A DNA stretch of 64,000 nt. Origin: Desulfoferula sp040751985. GTDB lineage: Bacteria; Desulfobacterota; Desulfarculia; Desulfarculales; Desulfarculaceae. The position numbers and the translations under genes are program-made. Below the pieces are notes generated by a model. It was given only the letters and a program-made list of their open reading frames with translations. It did not search any database and was not told the DNA's origin. Each line of letters begins with the position of its first letter. The stretch's first letter is position 1. The stretch spans positions 115,924 to 179,923 of the forward strand of contig JBFMFU010000065.1 in NCBI GenBank assembly GCA_040751985.1, in the 5' to 3' direction. Shown piece after piece: positions 9,075 to 17,047 of the stretch.

Positions 9075-9110
9075 AAAAAATAAACCCGCCCTTCCGAAGA
9101 AGGCGGGTTT
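9075..9110 (-). terminator. Hairpin with T-tract on minus strand
   Basis: AAACCCGCC (9082-9090) pairs with GGCGGGTTT (9102-9110), and the minus strand continues into a T-run (complement of aaaaaa at 9075-9080). It would end any leftward transcript entering the porin promoter region and so insulate the porin from upstream antisense transcription. No minus-strand gene is seen upstream of it before the DtxR gene. Confidence 0.6.
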
Positions 9111-9428
9111 CATTCCCGACACTGCGCGCCGCCTGCCCAGGGGCAGGGGGCTATGTTCTGGTTGCCGTGCGGCCGCGGGGCCTGCAGGCCCTGCTGGCGG
9201 GTTCCACCCGCCCTGACGGCGCCGGCCCCCGGCCCGGGGGCGCTAGCGGCGCCTGCCCTGCAATTAACCCATTGCGCGGTCACAGTCAATCCTTATTTGC
9301 CCCTGACCCAGGCCGCCGGAGGATGTCTACGGCCCGGGCCAGGGGCAGTTGAGAGATGCAGGCCAGAAGCGTGGTGGCAAATTAGGTACACCAAACATTA
9401 CAAGGAGTCAATAATTTTTTTGCGTGCG

Positions 9429-9465
9429 TTGACATCTTGTTATGCTCGTCCTATATTGTTATAGA
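9429..9465 (+). promoter_or_regulatory. Consensus promoter and dyad of the DtxR-type regulator gene
   Basis: TTGACA at 9429-9434 and TATATT at 9452-9457 are spaced by exactly 17 bases, an almost perfect sigma-70 promoter about 25 bases before the ribosome site. The -10 lies inside an inverted repeat CTATA-ttgt-TATAG (9451-9464), a natural place for autorepression. The roughly 300 bases between 9111 and 9428 show no gene or motif that I recognise. Confidence 0.65.
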
Positions 9466-9487
9466 ATTTTGCAAAGGGGCCGGGACC

Positions 9488-10003
9488 ATGAGCAGCAAAC
9501 CCGCCGAAGACCTCTCCTCCAACCTCGAGGACTACCTGGAGACCATCTACCTGCTGGAGAAGCTCAGCCGGGTGGCCCGGGCCAAGGACATCGCCGCCCG
9601 CCTGGCGGTGTCGCGGGCCTCGGTCTCCGGCGCGCTCAAGGCCCTGGCCGACAAGGGCCTGATCAACTACGAGCCCTACTCCTACGTGACCCTGACCAAG
9701 CAGGGCCAGGAGATCGCCAAGGAGATTGACCGCCGCCACTGCATCCTGCGCGACTTTTTCCAGCACTTCCTGCAGATGGAGCCCCAGGCCGCCGACGACA
9801 ACGCCTGCCGCATGGAGCACGGCATGGACTCCCAGGCCCTGGAGCGCCTGGTGCGTTTTCTGGAGTTTCTGCGCGAGTGCCCGCGGGTGGGCGAGGACTG
9901 GCTGGCGGCCTTCAACCAATACTGCCAGGGCGGCATGGACCCCAAGCGCTGCAAGCCCTGCCTGAAGAGCATCGGCCAGAGCCCGCCCGCGCCGCGGGAG
10001 TGA
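9488..10003 (+). CDS. DtxR/MntR-family metal-dependent transcriptional regulator
   Basis: A 171-residue metalloregulator. An N-terminal winged helix (LEDYLETIYLLEK to about residue 70) is followed by the dimerisation/metal domain. Metal ligands can be seen: Asp/Glu in EDYLETIY, His in RRHCILRDFF, and a DtxR-like C-x-x-E-H cluster (ACRMEHGMD). The SH3-like third domain is missing, as in MntR. The tail is cysteine-rich (CQGG....RCKPCLK), which is unusual and could bind a further metal. With Fe(II) or Mn(II) it should repress metal-uptake genes; the divergent siderophore-porin gene is the obvious target. The ATG at 9488 follows AAAGGGG; longer in-frame starts lie inside the promoter. Confidence 0.9.
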   Translation: MSSKPAEDLSSNLEDYLETIYLLEKLSRVARAKDIAARLAVSRASVSGALKALADKGLINYEPYSYVTLTKQGQEIAKEIDRRHCILRDFFQHFLQMEPQAADDNACRMEHGMDSQALERLVRFLEFLRECPRVGEDWLAAFNQYCQGGMDPKRCKPCLKSIGQSPPAPRE

Positions 10004-10209
10004 GCGCGGCGCCGGCCGGCCGCTGAAAAATATTAGAAGCGCCGAAATTTATTGGGGGGAGCCGATCCGGGGGGATTCGTGGAAAACGGTGAAGATCAAA
10101 AGGCGGGGCGCGCTGCGCAACGCGGCTGAAGCTGAGCGCTAGGCTTGTATATGAGCCAAGCTATCGAACCGGGCTTTGATTGCCATCACGCGGAACACAG
10201 GAAAACATA

Positions 10210-10950
10210 ATGATCCCAGACAAGACTGAACCCCACATTTCCCGGACAAACAGCATCATTACGATACTCACTGCCTCCCTTGTTTTCGTACTGGTCGTGA
10301 TTGTAATCAACATGATCAGCAAGGTGCTGTTCGGAACAATTGTGGCCTCTGGGATAAGAGCAAGGGTAACGATTGAGTTGACTGGTGCGATGCTCAGCGA
10401 AATCGTCGTCCTTATTTTGCTTGTATTTTATCTCAAACGCCGTGGCATGGGGCTTCGACAGATCGGACTGTGGGCTTCCTCTCCGGCGCGCGGCTGGATT
10501 GCGGCCGCCATAGTAGCGGGCCTCTTCCTGTGGTTCAATCTGGCGCTTCCCCTGAGGAACGAGCAAAACCTTGGGGAGGTGAGTCTCTTCCATATCTACA
10601 ACGCGCTCACGGCAGGTGTGATCGCCGGTTTTGTGGAGGAAATTCTTTTTCGTGGCTTCTTCATGACCCAACTGAATTGGGCTGGCTTTGGAAAGGTAGC
10701 GCAGGTAACCATTTCGGCAATTTTGTATGGACTGGTTCATTCCGCCTGGGGCTTCACTTCGGGATTATTCACTATGCAGATGATCGGAGGTGCCGTAATC
10801 GGTACTGCCATATTCGGGGTATTTTCTTCGATTGTGTATTTGGTCAGTCGGCGGAGCTTGATGCCTGTCATTATCGGCCATGCGGCCATTGACGTCGTCA
10901 TTGAGCCTTGGTTGTTCATGGTTGCCATAACAATGGCTCAAACACATTGA
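10210..10950 (+). CDS. CPBP-family intramembrane glutamic endopeptidase (CAAX/bacteriocin-processing type)
   Basis: A 246-residue membrane protein with about seven hydrophobic segments. The CPBP/Rce1 (Abi) catalytic motifs are in order: EE at 143-144 with R148 (EEILFRG), H177 (LYGLVHS) and H224...D228 (GHAAID). It should cleave within the membrane; family members process prenylated or signalling peptides, or confer bacteriocin self-immunity. The ATG at 10210 follows AGGA. Base and codon use are clearly less GC-rich than its neighbours, which suggests recent acquisition. It stands alone: the regulator upstream ends 206 bases earlier and the next gene is convergent. Its substrate is unknown. 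Confidence 0.85.
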   Translation: MIPDKTEPHISRTNSIITILTASLVFVLVVIVINMISKVLFGTIVASGIRARVTIELTGAMLSEIVVLILLVFYLKRRGMGLRQIGLWASSPARGWIAAAIVAGLFLWFNLALPLRNEQNLGEVSLFHIYNALTAGVIAGFVEEILFRGFFMTQLNWAGFGKVAQVTISAILYGLVHSAWGFTSGLFTMQMIGGAVIGTAIFGVFSSIVYLVSRRSLMPVIIGHAAIDVVIEPWLFMVAITMAQTH

Positions 10951-11058
10951 AGACGAAACAGGCAATAAGGCAACCCCCCGCGGCCCTAGGTCGAGCTAAC
11001 CCGCCCTACGGCTCTACGGCGCTGCGCACGCGAGGGCCGTGCGCTGTGGGGAAAAAGG

Positions 11059-12276
11059 CTAGGCGGCGATCCTGGAGCGCAGGCCGTGGCGCGGGGGCCG
11101 CGGGGCGGCCAGCTCGCGGGGCGGGAGGCTCGCCAAGTCGCCATAGGCGCGGGAGTCCTGCACCGGCACCGCCCGCCGGATCAGGCGTTCGATGTTGCGC
11201 AGGTAGGTTTTTTCCTGGGCGTCGCAGAAGGAGATGGCCACCCCGTCGGCCCCGGCCCGGCCGGTGCGGCCTATGCGGTGAACATAGCTCTCGGGCTCAT
11301 TGGGCAGATCGTAGTTGATCACGTGGGTGATGCCCTCCACGTCTATGCCGCGGGAGGCGATGTCCGTGGCCACCAACACCCTGGTGCGGCCGCTGCGGAA
11401 GTTGGCCAGGGCGGCTTGTCTGGCATTCTGCGGCTTGTCGCCGTGGATGGCCTCGGCCTTCACCTGGCTGCGCACCAGCTGCCGGACCACCCGGTCGGCG
11501 GCGTGCTTGGTGCGGGTGAAGACCAGGACGCGCTCGGTCTGGGAGTCCTTGAGCACCTCGCCCAGCAGGGCCCGCTTGTCCCCCTGGGCCACGAAAAGCA
11601 CCCGCTGGTCAATGCGCTCCACTGGGGTGGCGCCGGGGGTGACCTGGACCCTCACCGGGTTGACCAGGATGCTGTCGGCCAGCCTGGCGATGGCCGGCGG
11701 CATGGTGGCCGAGAAGAACAGGCTCTGGCGCCGCTGGGGGATCAAGGCCAACAACCGCTTGATATCAGGCAGGAAGCCCATATCCAGCATGCGGTCGGCC
11801 TCGTCCAGGACGAACACCTCCAAGCTGCTCAGGCGCAGATAGCTCCGGCCGATGAGGTCCAACAGCCGGCCGGGGGTGGCCACCAGGACGTCCAGGCCCT
11901 GGGCGCAGGCCCGGATCTGCGGGCCCTGACTCACCCCGCCGAAGACCATCGTCAGCTTCAGGTTCAGATGGCGCCCATAGTCTTGGAAGCTGCTGGCGAT
12001 CTGCATGGCCAGCTCCCGAGTGGGGGTGAGCACCAGGGCGCGGGTGGTGTGCGCGGCCGGCCGCCGCTTGGCGGCGGACAGCCGGTGCAGAATAGGCAGG
12101 GCAAAGGCGGCCGTCTTGCCGGTGCCGGTCTGGGCGCAGCCCAGCAGGTCGCGTCCTTCCAGGATAGAGGGAATGCTGGCGGCCTGCACGGGCGTTGGCG
12201 TCTGGTAGCCCAGGCCGCGCAAGGCGTGCTGCAAGGGGGCGCTCAGCGCCAGTTGATCAAACGAACTAGAAGACAT
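11059..12276 (-). CDS. DEAD-box ATP-dependent RNA helicase (RhlE-like)
   Basis: A 405-residue RNA helicase with all family motifs: the Q motif (PTPVQAASIP), Walker A AQTGTGKT, PTRELAMQI, TPGRLLDL, DEAD, SAT, HGDK, ARGID and HRIGRTGR. The C-terminal tail is short and basic, as in compact RhlE-type proteins. It should unwind structured RNA in ribosome assembly or cold-stressed mRNA. The ATG at 12276 precedes the conserved FDQLALS start of the Q-motif region; the ribosome site is weak (GGA). It lies 143 bases downstream of an RRM RNA-chaperone gene on the same strand, the usual arrangement for a cold-response pair. Confidence 0.92.
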   Translation of the reverse strand: MSSSSFDQLALSAPLQHALRGLGYQTPTPVQAASIPSILEGRDLLGCAQTGTGKTAAFALPILHRLSAAKRRPAAHTTRALVLTPTRELAMQIASSFQDYGRHLNLKLTMVFGGVSQGPQIRACAQGLDVLVATPGRLLDLIGRSYLRLSSLEVFVLDEADRMLDMGFLPDIKRLLALIPQRRQSLFFSATMPPAIARLADSILVNPVRVQVTPGATPVERIDQRVLFVAQGDKRALLGEVLKDSQTERVLVFTRTKHAADRVVRQLVRSQVKAEAIHGDKPQNARQAALANFRSGRTRVLVATDIASRGIDVEGITHVINYDLPNEPESYVHRIGRTGRAGADGVAISFCDAQEKTYLRNIERLIRRAVPVQDSRAYGDLASLPPRELAAPRPPRHGLRSRIAA

Positions 12277-12304
12277 CTTATGTTTTTTCCATGAGGCGTG
12301 GGGG

Positions 12305-12321
12305 GGGAGCCCAAGGCTCCC
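12305..12321 (-). promoter_or_regulatory. 7-bp hairpin in helicase leader
   Basis: GGGAGCC (12305-12311) and GGCTCCC (12315-12321) form a perfect stem with a three-base loop about 30 bases upstream of the helicase start. It could be an attenuator, an RNA thermometer element or a processing site between the RRM and helicase genes. No U-tract supports full termination. Confidence 0.35.
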
Positions 12322-12419
12322 GCCCCTGGTTATCAAAGCAAGGCTCCGCCCCGGCCAGGCCGCAGCGGGGTCGTCGAATATCTGCTTTTATGTGTGTGCT
12401 TTCAGGTTGTGGAATGCGC

Positions 12420-12689
12420 TTACCAGCGCTTGGGCGGACGATCCTCCCGAGGCTTGGCCTCGTTGACCTTCAGGGCCCGGCCGTCCAGATCGGTGCCGTT
12501 CAGGGCCTGGATGGCGGCGCTGGCCTCTCCGGCGTCCATCTCCACGAAGCCGAAGCCACGCGACCGGCCGGTGTCCCTGTCCTGGATCATCTTGACCGAA
12601 TGCACCGTGCCATACCGCTCGAAAAGCGTGCGTATGGACTGCTCGTTGGAATCATAGGACAGATTGCCAACATAAATACTGGTTCCCAT
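12420..12689 (-). CDS. RRM-type RNA-binding protein (small glycine-free RNP family)
   Basis: An 89-residue protein that is essentially one RNA-recognition motif. RNP2 is IYVGNL (residues 5-10) and RNP1 is RGFGFVEM (about 45-52). Bacterial single-RRM proteins of this kind bind RNA in the cytoplasm and often respond to cold. The ATG at 12689 has AAAGGAGC eight bases upstream; a longer frame would start inside the leader. It is encoded just ahead of the DEAD-box helicase, consistent with RNA remodelling. A close paralogue lies at 62.8 kb. The 290 bases upstream (12690-12980) hold its leader and promoter and no other gene. Confidence 0.9.
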   Translation of the reverse strand: MGTSIYVGNLSYDSNEQSIRTLFERYGTVHSVKMIQDRDTGRSRGFGFVEMDAGEASAAIQALNGTDLDGRALKVNEAKPREDRPPKRW

Positions 12690-12980
12690 CTTCAAAGCTC
12701 CTTTAGAAAGATATAGTTGAGCATCCCGCCCTGCGGGAGGGCTGCACGAAACCAAAGAGCCTAAATTTTTCTGCTAATATGGGCGGCGCGAATCGGCCAA
12801 CATGTTTAGCGGAGACTTGGGCTGTATGGTCTAGTTACTGTGGAAGTGTACAGGTAAGGCCCGGTTTGTCAACTAGCCAACTCGGGGTGGCGGGGAATGC
12901 CCCCGGTCGGGGTGCCGAAATTGACGCCGGGCAGGGAGAAACAGACGGCGGGTTACGCTGCGCCGGCACGCTGCGGCGCT

Positions 12981-13910
12981 TCAGGAATTTTGCACCTGGT
13001 TGCGGCCTGCTTTCTTGGCCTTATAAAGCGCCTCGTCGGCGGCTTTGACCAAATCCTCCACCTTGTGCTGCATGTTCGCGGTCTTCTCCCCATCCGGCGC
13101 CTGGTGGCTCACACCCAGGCTGGCGGTGACCGATATATTTTTACCATTGATGGTCACCTGGCTAGCGGCCAGATCCCGGCGTATTCTTTCAGCTAGAATC
13201 ATGGCACCTGCGCGGCCGCTCTCCGGCAACAGGACCACGAACTCCTCGCCGCCATACCGGGCAGCTATGTCCACGGAGCGCAAGCTGTTTTTCAATAAGT
13301 GGGCGGTCATCGCCAGCACTCTGTCGCCCGCGTCGTGGCCATGGGTGTCGTTTACAGCCTTGAAGTGGTCCAGGTCCAACATGATGCATGCAATCTGCAA
13401 GCCGTAGCGAAGGGCGCGAGCCATCTCTTTTTGGGCCAGGCTGAAAAAGTGCCGTCGGTTGTGCAACCCCGTCAAGGGGTCGGTGATCGCCATCTCCCTG
13501 TAGCGGGCCTCGCTTTCGCGCAGGGCCCGGACCGTGGCATCCAGCTTCTCCACCATGGCGTTGAAGGCCTCCGAGAACTCCCCCATGAAGTCCACCCGCT
13601 GGCTGTAGTCGCCCGAGGCGACCCTCTGGGCCTGCCAGGTGAGGTGCCGCAGATGAGCTTGCAGCGTTTTGAGCGCGCCGCTCAAATACCCCCGGCTGGT
13701 GACCCTGAAGTCCAGATTGCCATTGGCAATGGCCAGGACGAAATTGCGCAGTTCCAAGAGCTTCTGGCCCAACTCCAAAAATTCCTGGTGCCCGGCAAGA
13801 CTCGGGGGCGGATCCCCCGGCGCCCGACGGTCATCAACTACCGCGCCTAGAAAGCCGACCATCTTGTCCAGGAGTTCGGCGGTTTCCTCAGGGCCTTTGC
13901 TTGGTTTCAT
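12981..13910 (-). CDS. Diguanylate cyclase (GGDEF) with HAMP-like linker
   Basis: A 309-residue protein expected to make cyclic di-GMP from two GTP. The C-terminal GGDEF domain (about 140-305) carries the active-site GGEEF at 220-224 and an intact inhibitory site RSVD at 211-214, so product feedback is likely. Residues 60-135 look like a HAMP-type helical linker (VASGDYSQRVDFMGEFSEAFNAMV), but no membrane span precedes it, so the enzyme is probably soluble. It begins four bases after the stop of a V4R-domain gene, so the V4R protein is its likely sensor partner. Confidence 0.92.
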   Translation of the reverse strand: MKPSKGPEETAELLDKMVGFLGAVVDDRRAPGDPPPSLAGHQEFLELGQKLLELRNFVLAIANGNLDFRVTSRGYLSGALKTLQAHLRHLTWQAQRVASGDYSQRVDFMGEFSEAFNAMVEKLDATVRALRESEARYREMAITDPLTGLHNRRHFFSLAQKEMARALRYGLQIACIMLDLDHFKAVNDTHGHDAGDRVLAMTAHLLKNSLRSVDIAARYGGEEFVVLLPESGRAGAMILAERIRRDLAASQVTINGKNISVTASLGVSHQAPDGEKTANMQHKVEDLVKAADEALYKAKKAGRNQVQNS

Positions 13911-13914
13911 TGCC

Positions 13915-14433
13915 TCAATCCATCAATTCGGCCGTGAAGCGGCAGGTGCGGTCGCCGGTGCACCAGCAGTCTACCTCCTTCACCCTATAATGCTTGCCGG
14001 TGAAGCTCTCCAACAACCCGGAGATAAAGCCTTCGTCATAAATGCAGATTTCATATTCCAAATCCGGCAGCCCCGAGCAATCCAGGTCCTCAGATACCGT
14101 AAGGACAAAAGAGCCTTGCTCCAGGTCGGCCTTTTCCACTTTGAGCACCCCTATGCCCATCTTCTTAAGGATGCTTTGCAAATTGCGTATGAATTCGTTA
14201 AAGTCGCATTGCTCGCCCAATACGTGCTTGTAAAATTCATTCCCCGCCAGATAGCCCGCCTGGTAGAAAATCTCATCCGCTTTTTCCGTCCCGTATTGTT
14301 GCTCCAGCGCGTCCCGCAGGGTGAATTGCATCAGCCGGTAGACCTCCAATCGGGTATTGGGACCCAGGTTTGGCCTACCCACTTCTATGTCTCCGATCAG
14401 GTCCCAGGAAAATTCATATCGCCTACCGGTCAT
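13915..14433 (-). CDS. V4R (4-vinyl-reductase-like) domain sensor protein
   Basis: A 172-residue soluble protein built mainly of a V4R domain: an Arg/Leu-rich helical first half, YQAGYLAGNEFYKHV, and the C-terminal signature EVDCWCTGDRTCRFTAEL with three cysteines. V4R domains bind small hydrophobic ligands or metals and are often input modules for regulators. The ATG at 14433 follows GGAGGT. The stop is four bases before the diguanylate cyclase start, implying translational coupling and a two-protein ligand-to-c-di-GMP switch. Ligand unknown. Confidence 0.82.
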   Translation of the reverse strand: MTGRRYEFSWDLIGDIEVGRPNLGPNTRLEVYRLMQFTLRDALEQQYGTEKADEIFYQAGYLAGNEFYKHVLGEQCDFNEFIRNLQSILKKMGIGVLKVEKADLEQGSFVLTVSEDLDCSGLPDLEYEICIYDEGFISGLLESFTGKHYRVKEVDCWCTGDRTCRFTAELMD

Positions 14434-14679
14434 AAGCCACCTCCGCAACGTGGGGTGAATCCTACCGAAATTATAGCAAAAGTAGCTAGTTCCTTGTTTT
14501 AGAAAACTAAATCCTACTCCGGTTTTTGCCAATTGTGGGCGCCTGGCGGGTTGCGGCCGGCCGCTGATGGTCCCGCCATAAAGTGTTGAGGGGCTGCGGT
14601 GGGGGGGGGCGGCCTAGGAGCGGCGCGAAAAGCAGCGGGGCGCACCGCACCGGCCCGCCCCGCCGCATTCCCGCCGCTC

Positions 14680-15474
14680 TTACTCCACGAACGAGACCTT
14701 GACCGAGCCCAGGCCGCTGCCGAAGTGGGCGTAGAAGCAGTCGCCGGCCGCGGCCGCGTGCATCAGGCCGATGGAGCCGGACATGATGATCTCGCCCGCC
14801 CCCAGGCCCACGCCGTACTCGGCCAGCTTGTTGGCCAGCCAGGCCACGGACTCGGCCGGGCTGCCCAGCACCGCCGCGCTGCAGGACATGTCAATGGGCT
14901 GGCCGTTCTTCTCGATCACCAGGCCGATGGTGCGGAAATCCAGGCCGCGCACCGGCGTCAGCTTGGCCCCCAGGATGATCTTGCCGCAGGCCGCGTTGTC
15001 GCAGATGCTGTCCTTCACCGACTTGCACAGGGGATAGAAGCGCCGCTCCACGATCTCCAAGGCGGGCATGACCCCGGCCGTGCACTGGATCACCTTGCCC
15101 GCGGTCACGCCCGGACCCTGCAGGTCCTTTTTCAGCACAAAGGCCACCTCGGCCTCCACCGCCGGGCCCGGCAGCAGCTCCGACAGCTTCAGGGGCCGGT
15201 CCTGGTTGGCCATGAGCACGTCCATGATGTGGCCGTAGTCCGGCTCGGAGATGCCGCGCGCCTTTTGCACGGCGAGGTTGGTCAGCCCGATCTTCTTGCC
15301 CACGATGCGCTGCCCGGCCTTGCGCTTCAGCTCCACCGCAGCCAGTTGAATCTTGTAGGCCTCCTCAGTGGTCAGGTTGGGATAGGCGGAGTCGGTGAAG
15401 GGCGGGATCGGCTTGCGCTGCATCTCGGCTTGGAAGATCTTGCGGGCCAGCTTTTTGATGGTCGCGGCGTCCAT
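14680..15474 (-). CDS. 2-oxopent-4-enoate hydratase-like protein (FAH family, MhpD/DmpE type)
   Basis: A 264-residue fumarylacetoacetate-hydrolase-fold enzyme of the 2-keto-4-pentenoate hydratase / 4-oxalocrotonate decarboxylase branch. Typical segments are GKKIGLTNLAVQ near residue 57, PAVEAEVAFVLKKDL with the metal-binding E-x-E near 105, and LGSPAESVAWLANKL near 205. It would hydrate or decarboxylate a 2-oxo acid from meta-cleavage-type pathways, with Mg2+ or Mn2+. The ATG at 15474 follows AGGAG. No other meta-pathway gene is adjacent, so its pathway is uncertain; it may act on a 2-oxoacid intermediate of anaerobic aromatic metabolism. Confidence 0.85.
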   Translation of the reverse strand: MDAATIKKLARKIFQAEMQRKPIPPFTDSAYPNLTTEEAYKIQLAAVELKRKAGQRIVGKKIGLTNLAVQKARGISEPDYGHIMDVLMANQDRPLKLSELLPGPAVEAEVAFVLKKDLQGPGVTAGKVIQCTAGVMPALEIVERRFYPLCKSVKDSICDNAACGKIILGAKLTPVRGLDFRTIGLVIEKNGQPIDMSCSAAVLGSPAESVAWLANKLAEYGVGLGAGEIIMSGSIGLMHAAAAGDCFYAHFGSGLGSVKVSFVE

Positions 15475-15691
15475 GGGCGGTCTCCTGTGATCGGCAAGGG
15501 GCGACAACCGGGGCGGGCTTTCTCTTTTTAGCCTTACGCGGCGAGCATGGCAAGCATTACCGCCGGCGGCCGGCGCGGCGCGCAACCCATGGCGGCGGCC
15601 GATTTGCGAGCTGCCTCCCTGGCCGGGGGGTTGGGCCTGGGGTTATGTCTGACCAAGAGCGCCGCCAACCGCGGCCGTGGAGGACAAGCCC

Positions 15692-16423
15692 ATGCTGCAA
15701 GATTCCCTGATCAAGGTGACCGGCTTTACCTGGGTCTGTAGCAACCCCCAGGAGGCCTGCCAGGCATGCGCCTCCCTGCACGGCCAGGAGTTCTACTACC
15801 ACCCCCAGCCCGGACAAAAAGATGCGGCCGAGGCCCCCGAGCCCCCGCTGCATCCCCATTGCAGGTGTACGAAAGAAGACCTTTTTGAGTATCAACTAGC
15901 TACTGAGGTAGCTCAGCTTTCCTCGTCAAGTCCAGACTCGGAAAATCAAGACCAATCGCAACACCCGAGCATAAAGCCATATATGAAGGACGTGATAAGA
16001 CATCCGAATTGGGGGGTTCTTCTCAGAAAGCCTTCGGAAGATCATCTCATTTTATCGAGGATTCCCATCTGGGGCAAGCATTGTGGGCCCGGCTGGGCGG
16101 ATGGCCGCAATCTTTATGACCCAGGATCAAAACCTGTGACCGATCCAACGCCAGAAGACTCTATGGATGCAATCTGTAGAGCCCATGATATATGCTATGA
16201 TAATTTTCCAGAGATATATTGTGACGCATTAATTATTAAGAATTTACAAGAACTGAATCCGGACCCCATGAAATGGAGCAAACCTCCCAAGACCGTGGCA
16301 GAGGCTAGAGACGCTGCGATTTATAGAAATGTTGCGATATTGGCTTTCACAGTAGCGTTGGCGAGAAAAAGAGTAAAAGCCGAAATGAAGCGCCCCGAAG
16401 AATTTTCCCCATTGGCTCCCTAG
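15692..16423 (+). CDS. MuF C-terminal motif fused to phospholipase-A2-like domain (putative toxin)
   Basis: A 243-residue two-part protein. Residues 8-60 match the C-terminal end of phage MuF/SPP1-gp7 head-morphogenesis proteins: FTWVCSNPQ, C23/C26 in CQACASLHGQEF, then HPHCRC at 54-59. Residues about 125-190 resemble the catalytic core of phospholipase A2: a Ca2+-loop-like WGKHCGPG (131-134 being CGPG), then P-x-D..D..C..H165-D166-x-C-Y-D (CRAHDICYD) and a later C177-D178. MuF proteins are known carriers of C-terminal toxins, so a lipid-degrading toxin is the best guess. The ATG at 15692 is chosen because GGAGG lies eight bases upstream; GTG at 15677 lacks one. The first 180 bases are GC-rich, the rest AT-rich, suggesting an exchanged tip. 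No signal peptide is seen. Confidence 0.68.
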   Translation: MLQDSLIKVTGFTWVCSNPQEACQACASLHGQEFYYHPQPGQKDAAEAPEPPLHPHCRCTKEDLFEYQLATEVAQLSSSSPDSENQDQSQHPSIKPYMKDVIRHPNWGVLLRKPSEDHLILSRIPIWGKHCGPGWADGRNLYDPGSKPVTDPTPEDSMDAICRAHDICYDNFPEIYCDALIIKNLQELNPDPMKWSKPPKTVAEARDAAIYRNVAILAFTVALARKRVKAEMKRPEEFSPLAP

Positions 16424-16432
16424 GGAATCTTC

Positions 16433-16720
16433 ATGAAGAGATACTGCAGCCTCATCTTTGGCCTTGCCGCCTGGGCAATTGCCTTGGTCAAGTTTTCTAA
16501 TTACTTTTACCCGCTCTCATTTCTCCACCGCTTACACTTAAATGAGGCCTTAACCCTAGTAGTAACCTTACCGGTATTGTGGATTTGCCTGGTCAGCTTG
16601 ATGTTGGTCTTGGGCCAGCGGCCCTTGCGGCGCTATTGGTGGGTTTGGCTGTCGTTTCCCTTTATGTTTCTGGAGCTGATGTTTTATTGGGGTTTGTTTT
16701 GGGGAATGAGGGGTCGATAA
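16433..16720 (+). CDS. Small membrane protein A1 (putative immunity protein)
   Basis: A 95-residue protein with three hydrophobic segments (about 5-25, 40-61, 67-90). The third is tryptophan-rich (YWWVWLSFPF then LMFYWGLFWG) and is shared with all four proteins of this cluster. I do not recognise a family. It begins nine bases after the MuF/phospholipase-like gene and ends two bases before the next gene, so all are cotranscribed. A small membrane protein directly behind a putative membrane-damaging toxin is a natural immunity candidate (inference). By hand alignment, about 54 of 95 positions match A2 at 17048. Confidence 0.7.
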   Translation: MKRYCSLIFGLAAWAIALVKFSNYFYPLSFLHRLHLNEALTLVVTLPVLWICLVSLMLVLGQRPLRRYWWVWLSFPFMFLELMFYWGLFWGMRGR

Positions 16721-16722
16721 AA

Positions 16723-17019
16723 ATGAAGGGCCGGGTCGATATCCTGTGGGGGCTGGCTGCCCTGGCCGTGACCGTAGGGCATCACTTTTTGCCTTATTGG
16801 ACTCTTCTGCGAGATCAATATCCGAGGGCCCTGATGCTATGTGACTCCTGGTTGCTTCCGGCCATGTGGGTAATCTGCATCTACTTCATGGTCAAAAAAA
16901 GAAAGCGTTCCCTGTGGTTTTTCTGGTGGGTGTGGCTGTCTTCCCCATTCGTATTTTCCGATCTTATGTTTGACTGGGTTATGTTTTGGGTGACCACGGG
17001 AGCCATACGAATGGTGTAA
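16723..17019 (+). CDS. Small membrane protein B1 (putative immunity protein)
   Basis: A 98-residue membrane protein, starting two bases after A1. Segments near 7-25, 43-58 and 64-92 are hydrophobic; the last again has the WWVWLSSPFVFSDLMF signature. By hand count about 70 of 98 residues match B2 at 17335, and its C-terminal third also matches A1 and A2, so A and B are themselves paralogues. Conserved features outside the tryptophan segment are a HHFLPYW turn after the first helix and a basic KRS before the third. Family unknown; the inferred role is protection from the adjacent toxin. Confidence 0.7.
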   Translation: MKGRVDILWGLAALAVTVGHHFLPYWTLLRDQYPRALMLCDSWLLPAMWVICIYFMVKKRKRSLWFFWWVWLSSPFVFSDLMFDWVMFWVTTGAIRMV

Positions 17020-17047
17020 TAAGGTTAGGACTCCGCAGGAAACTTTC

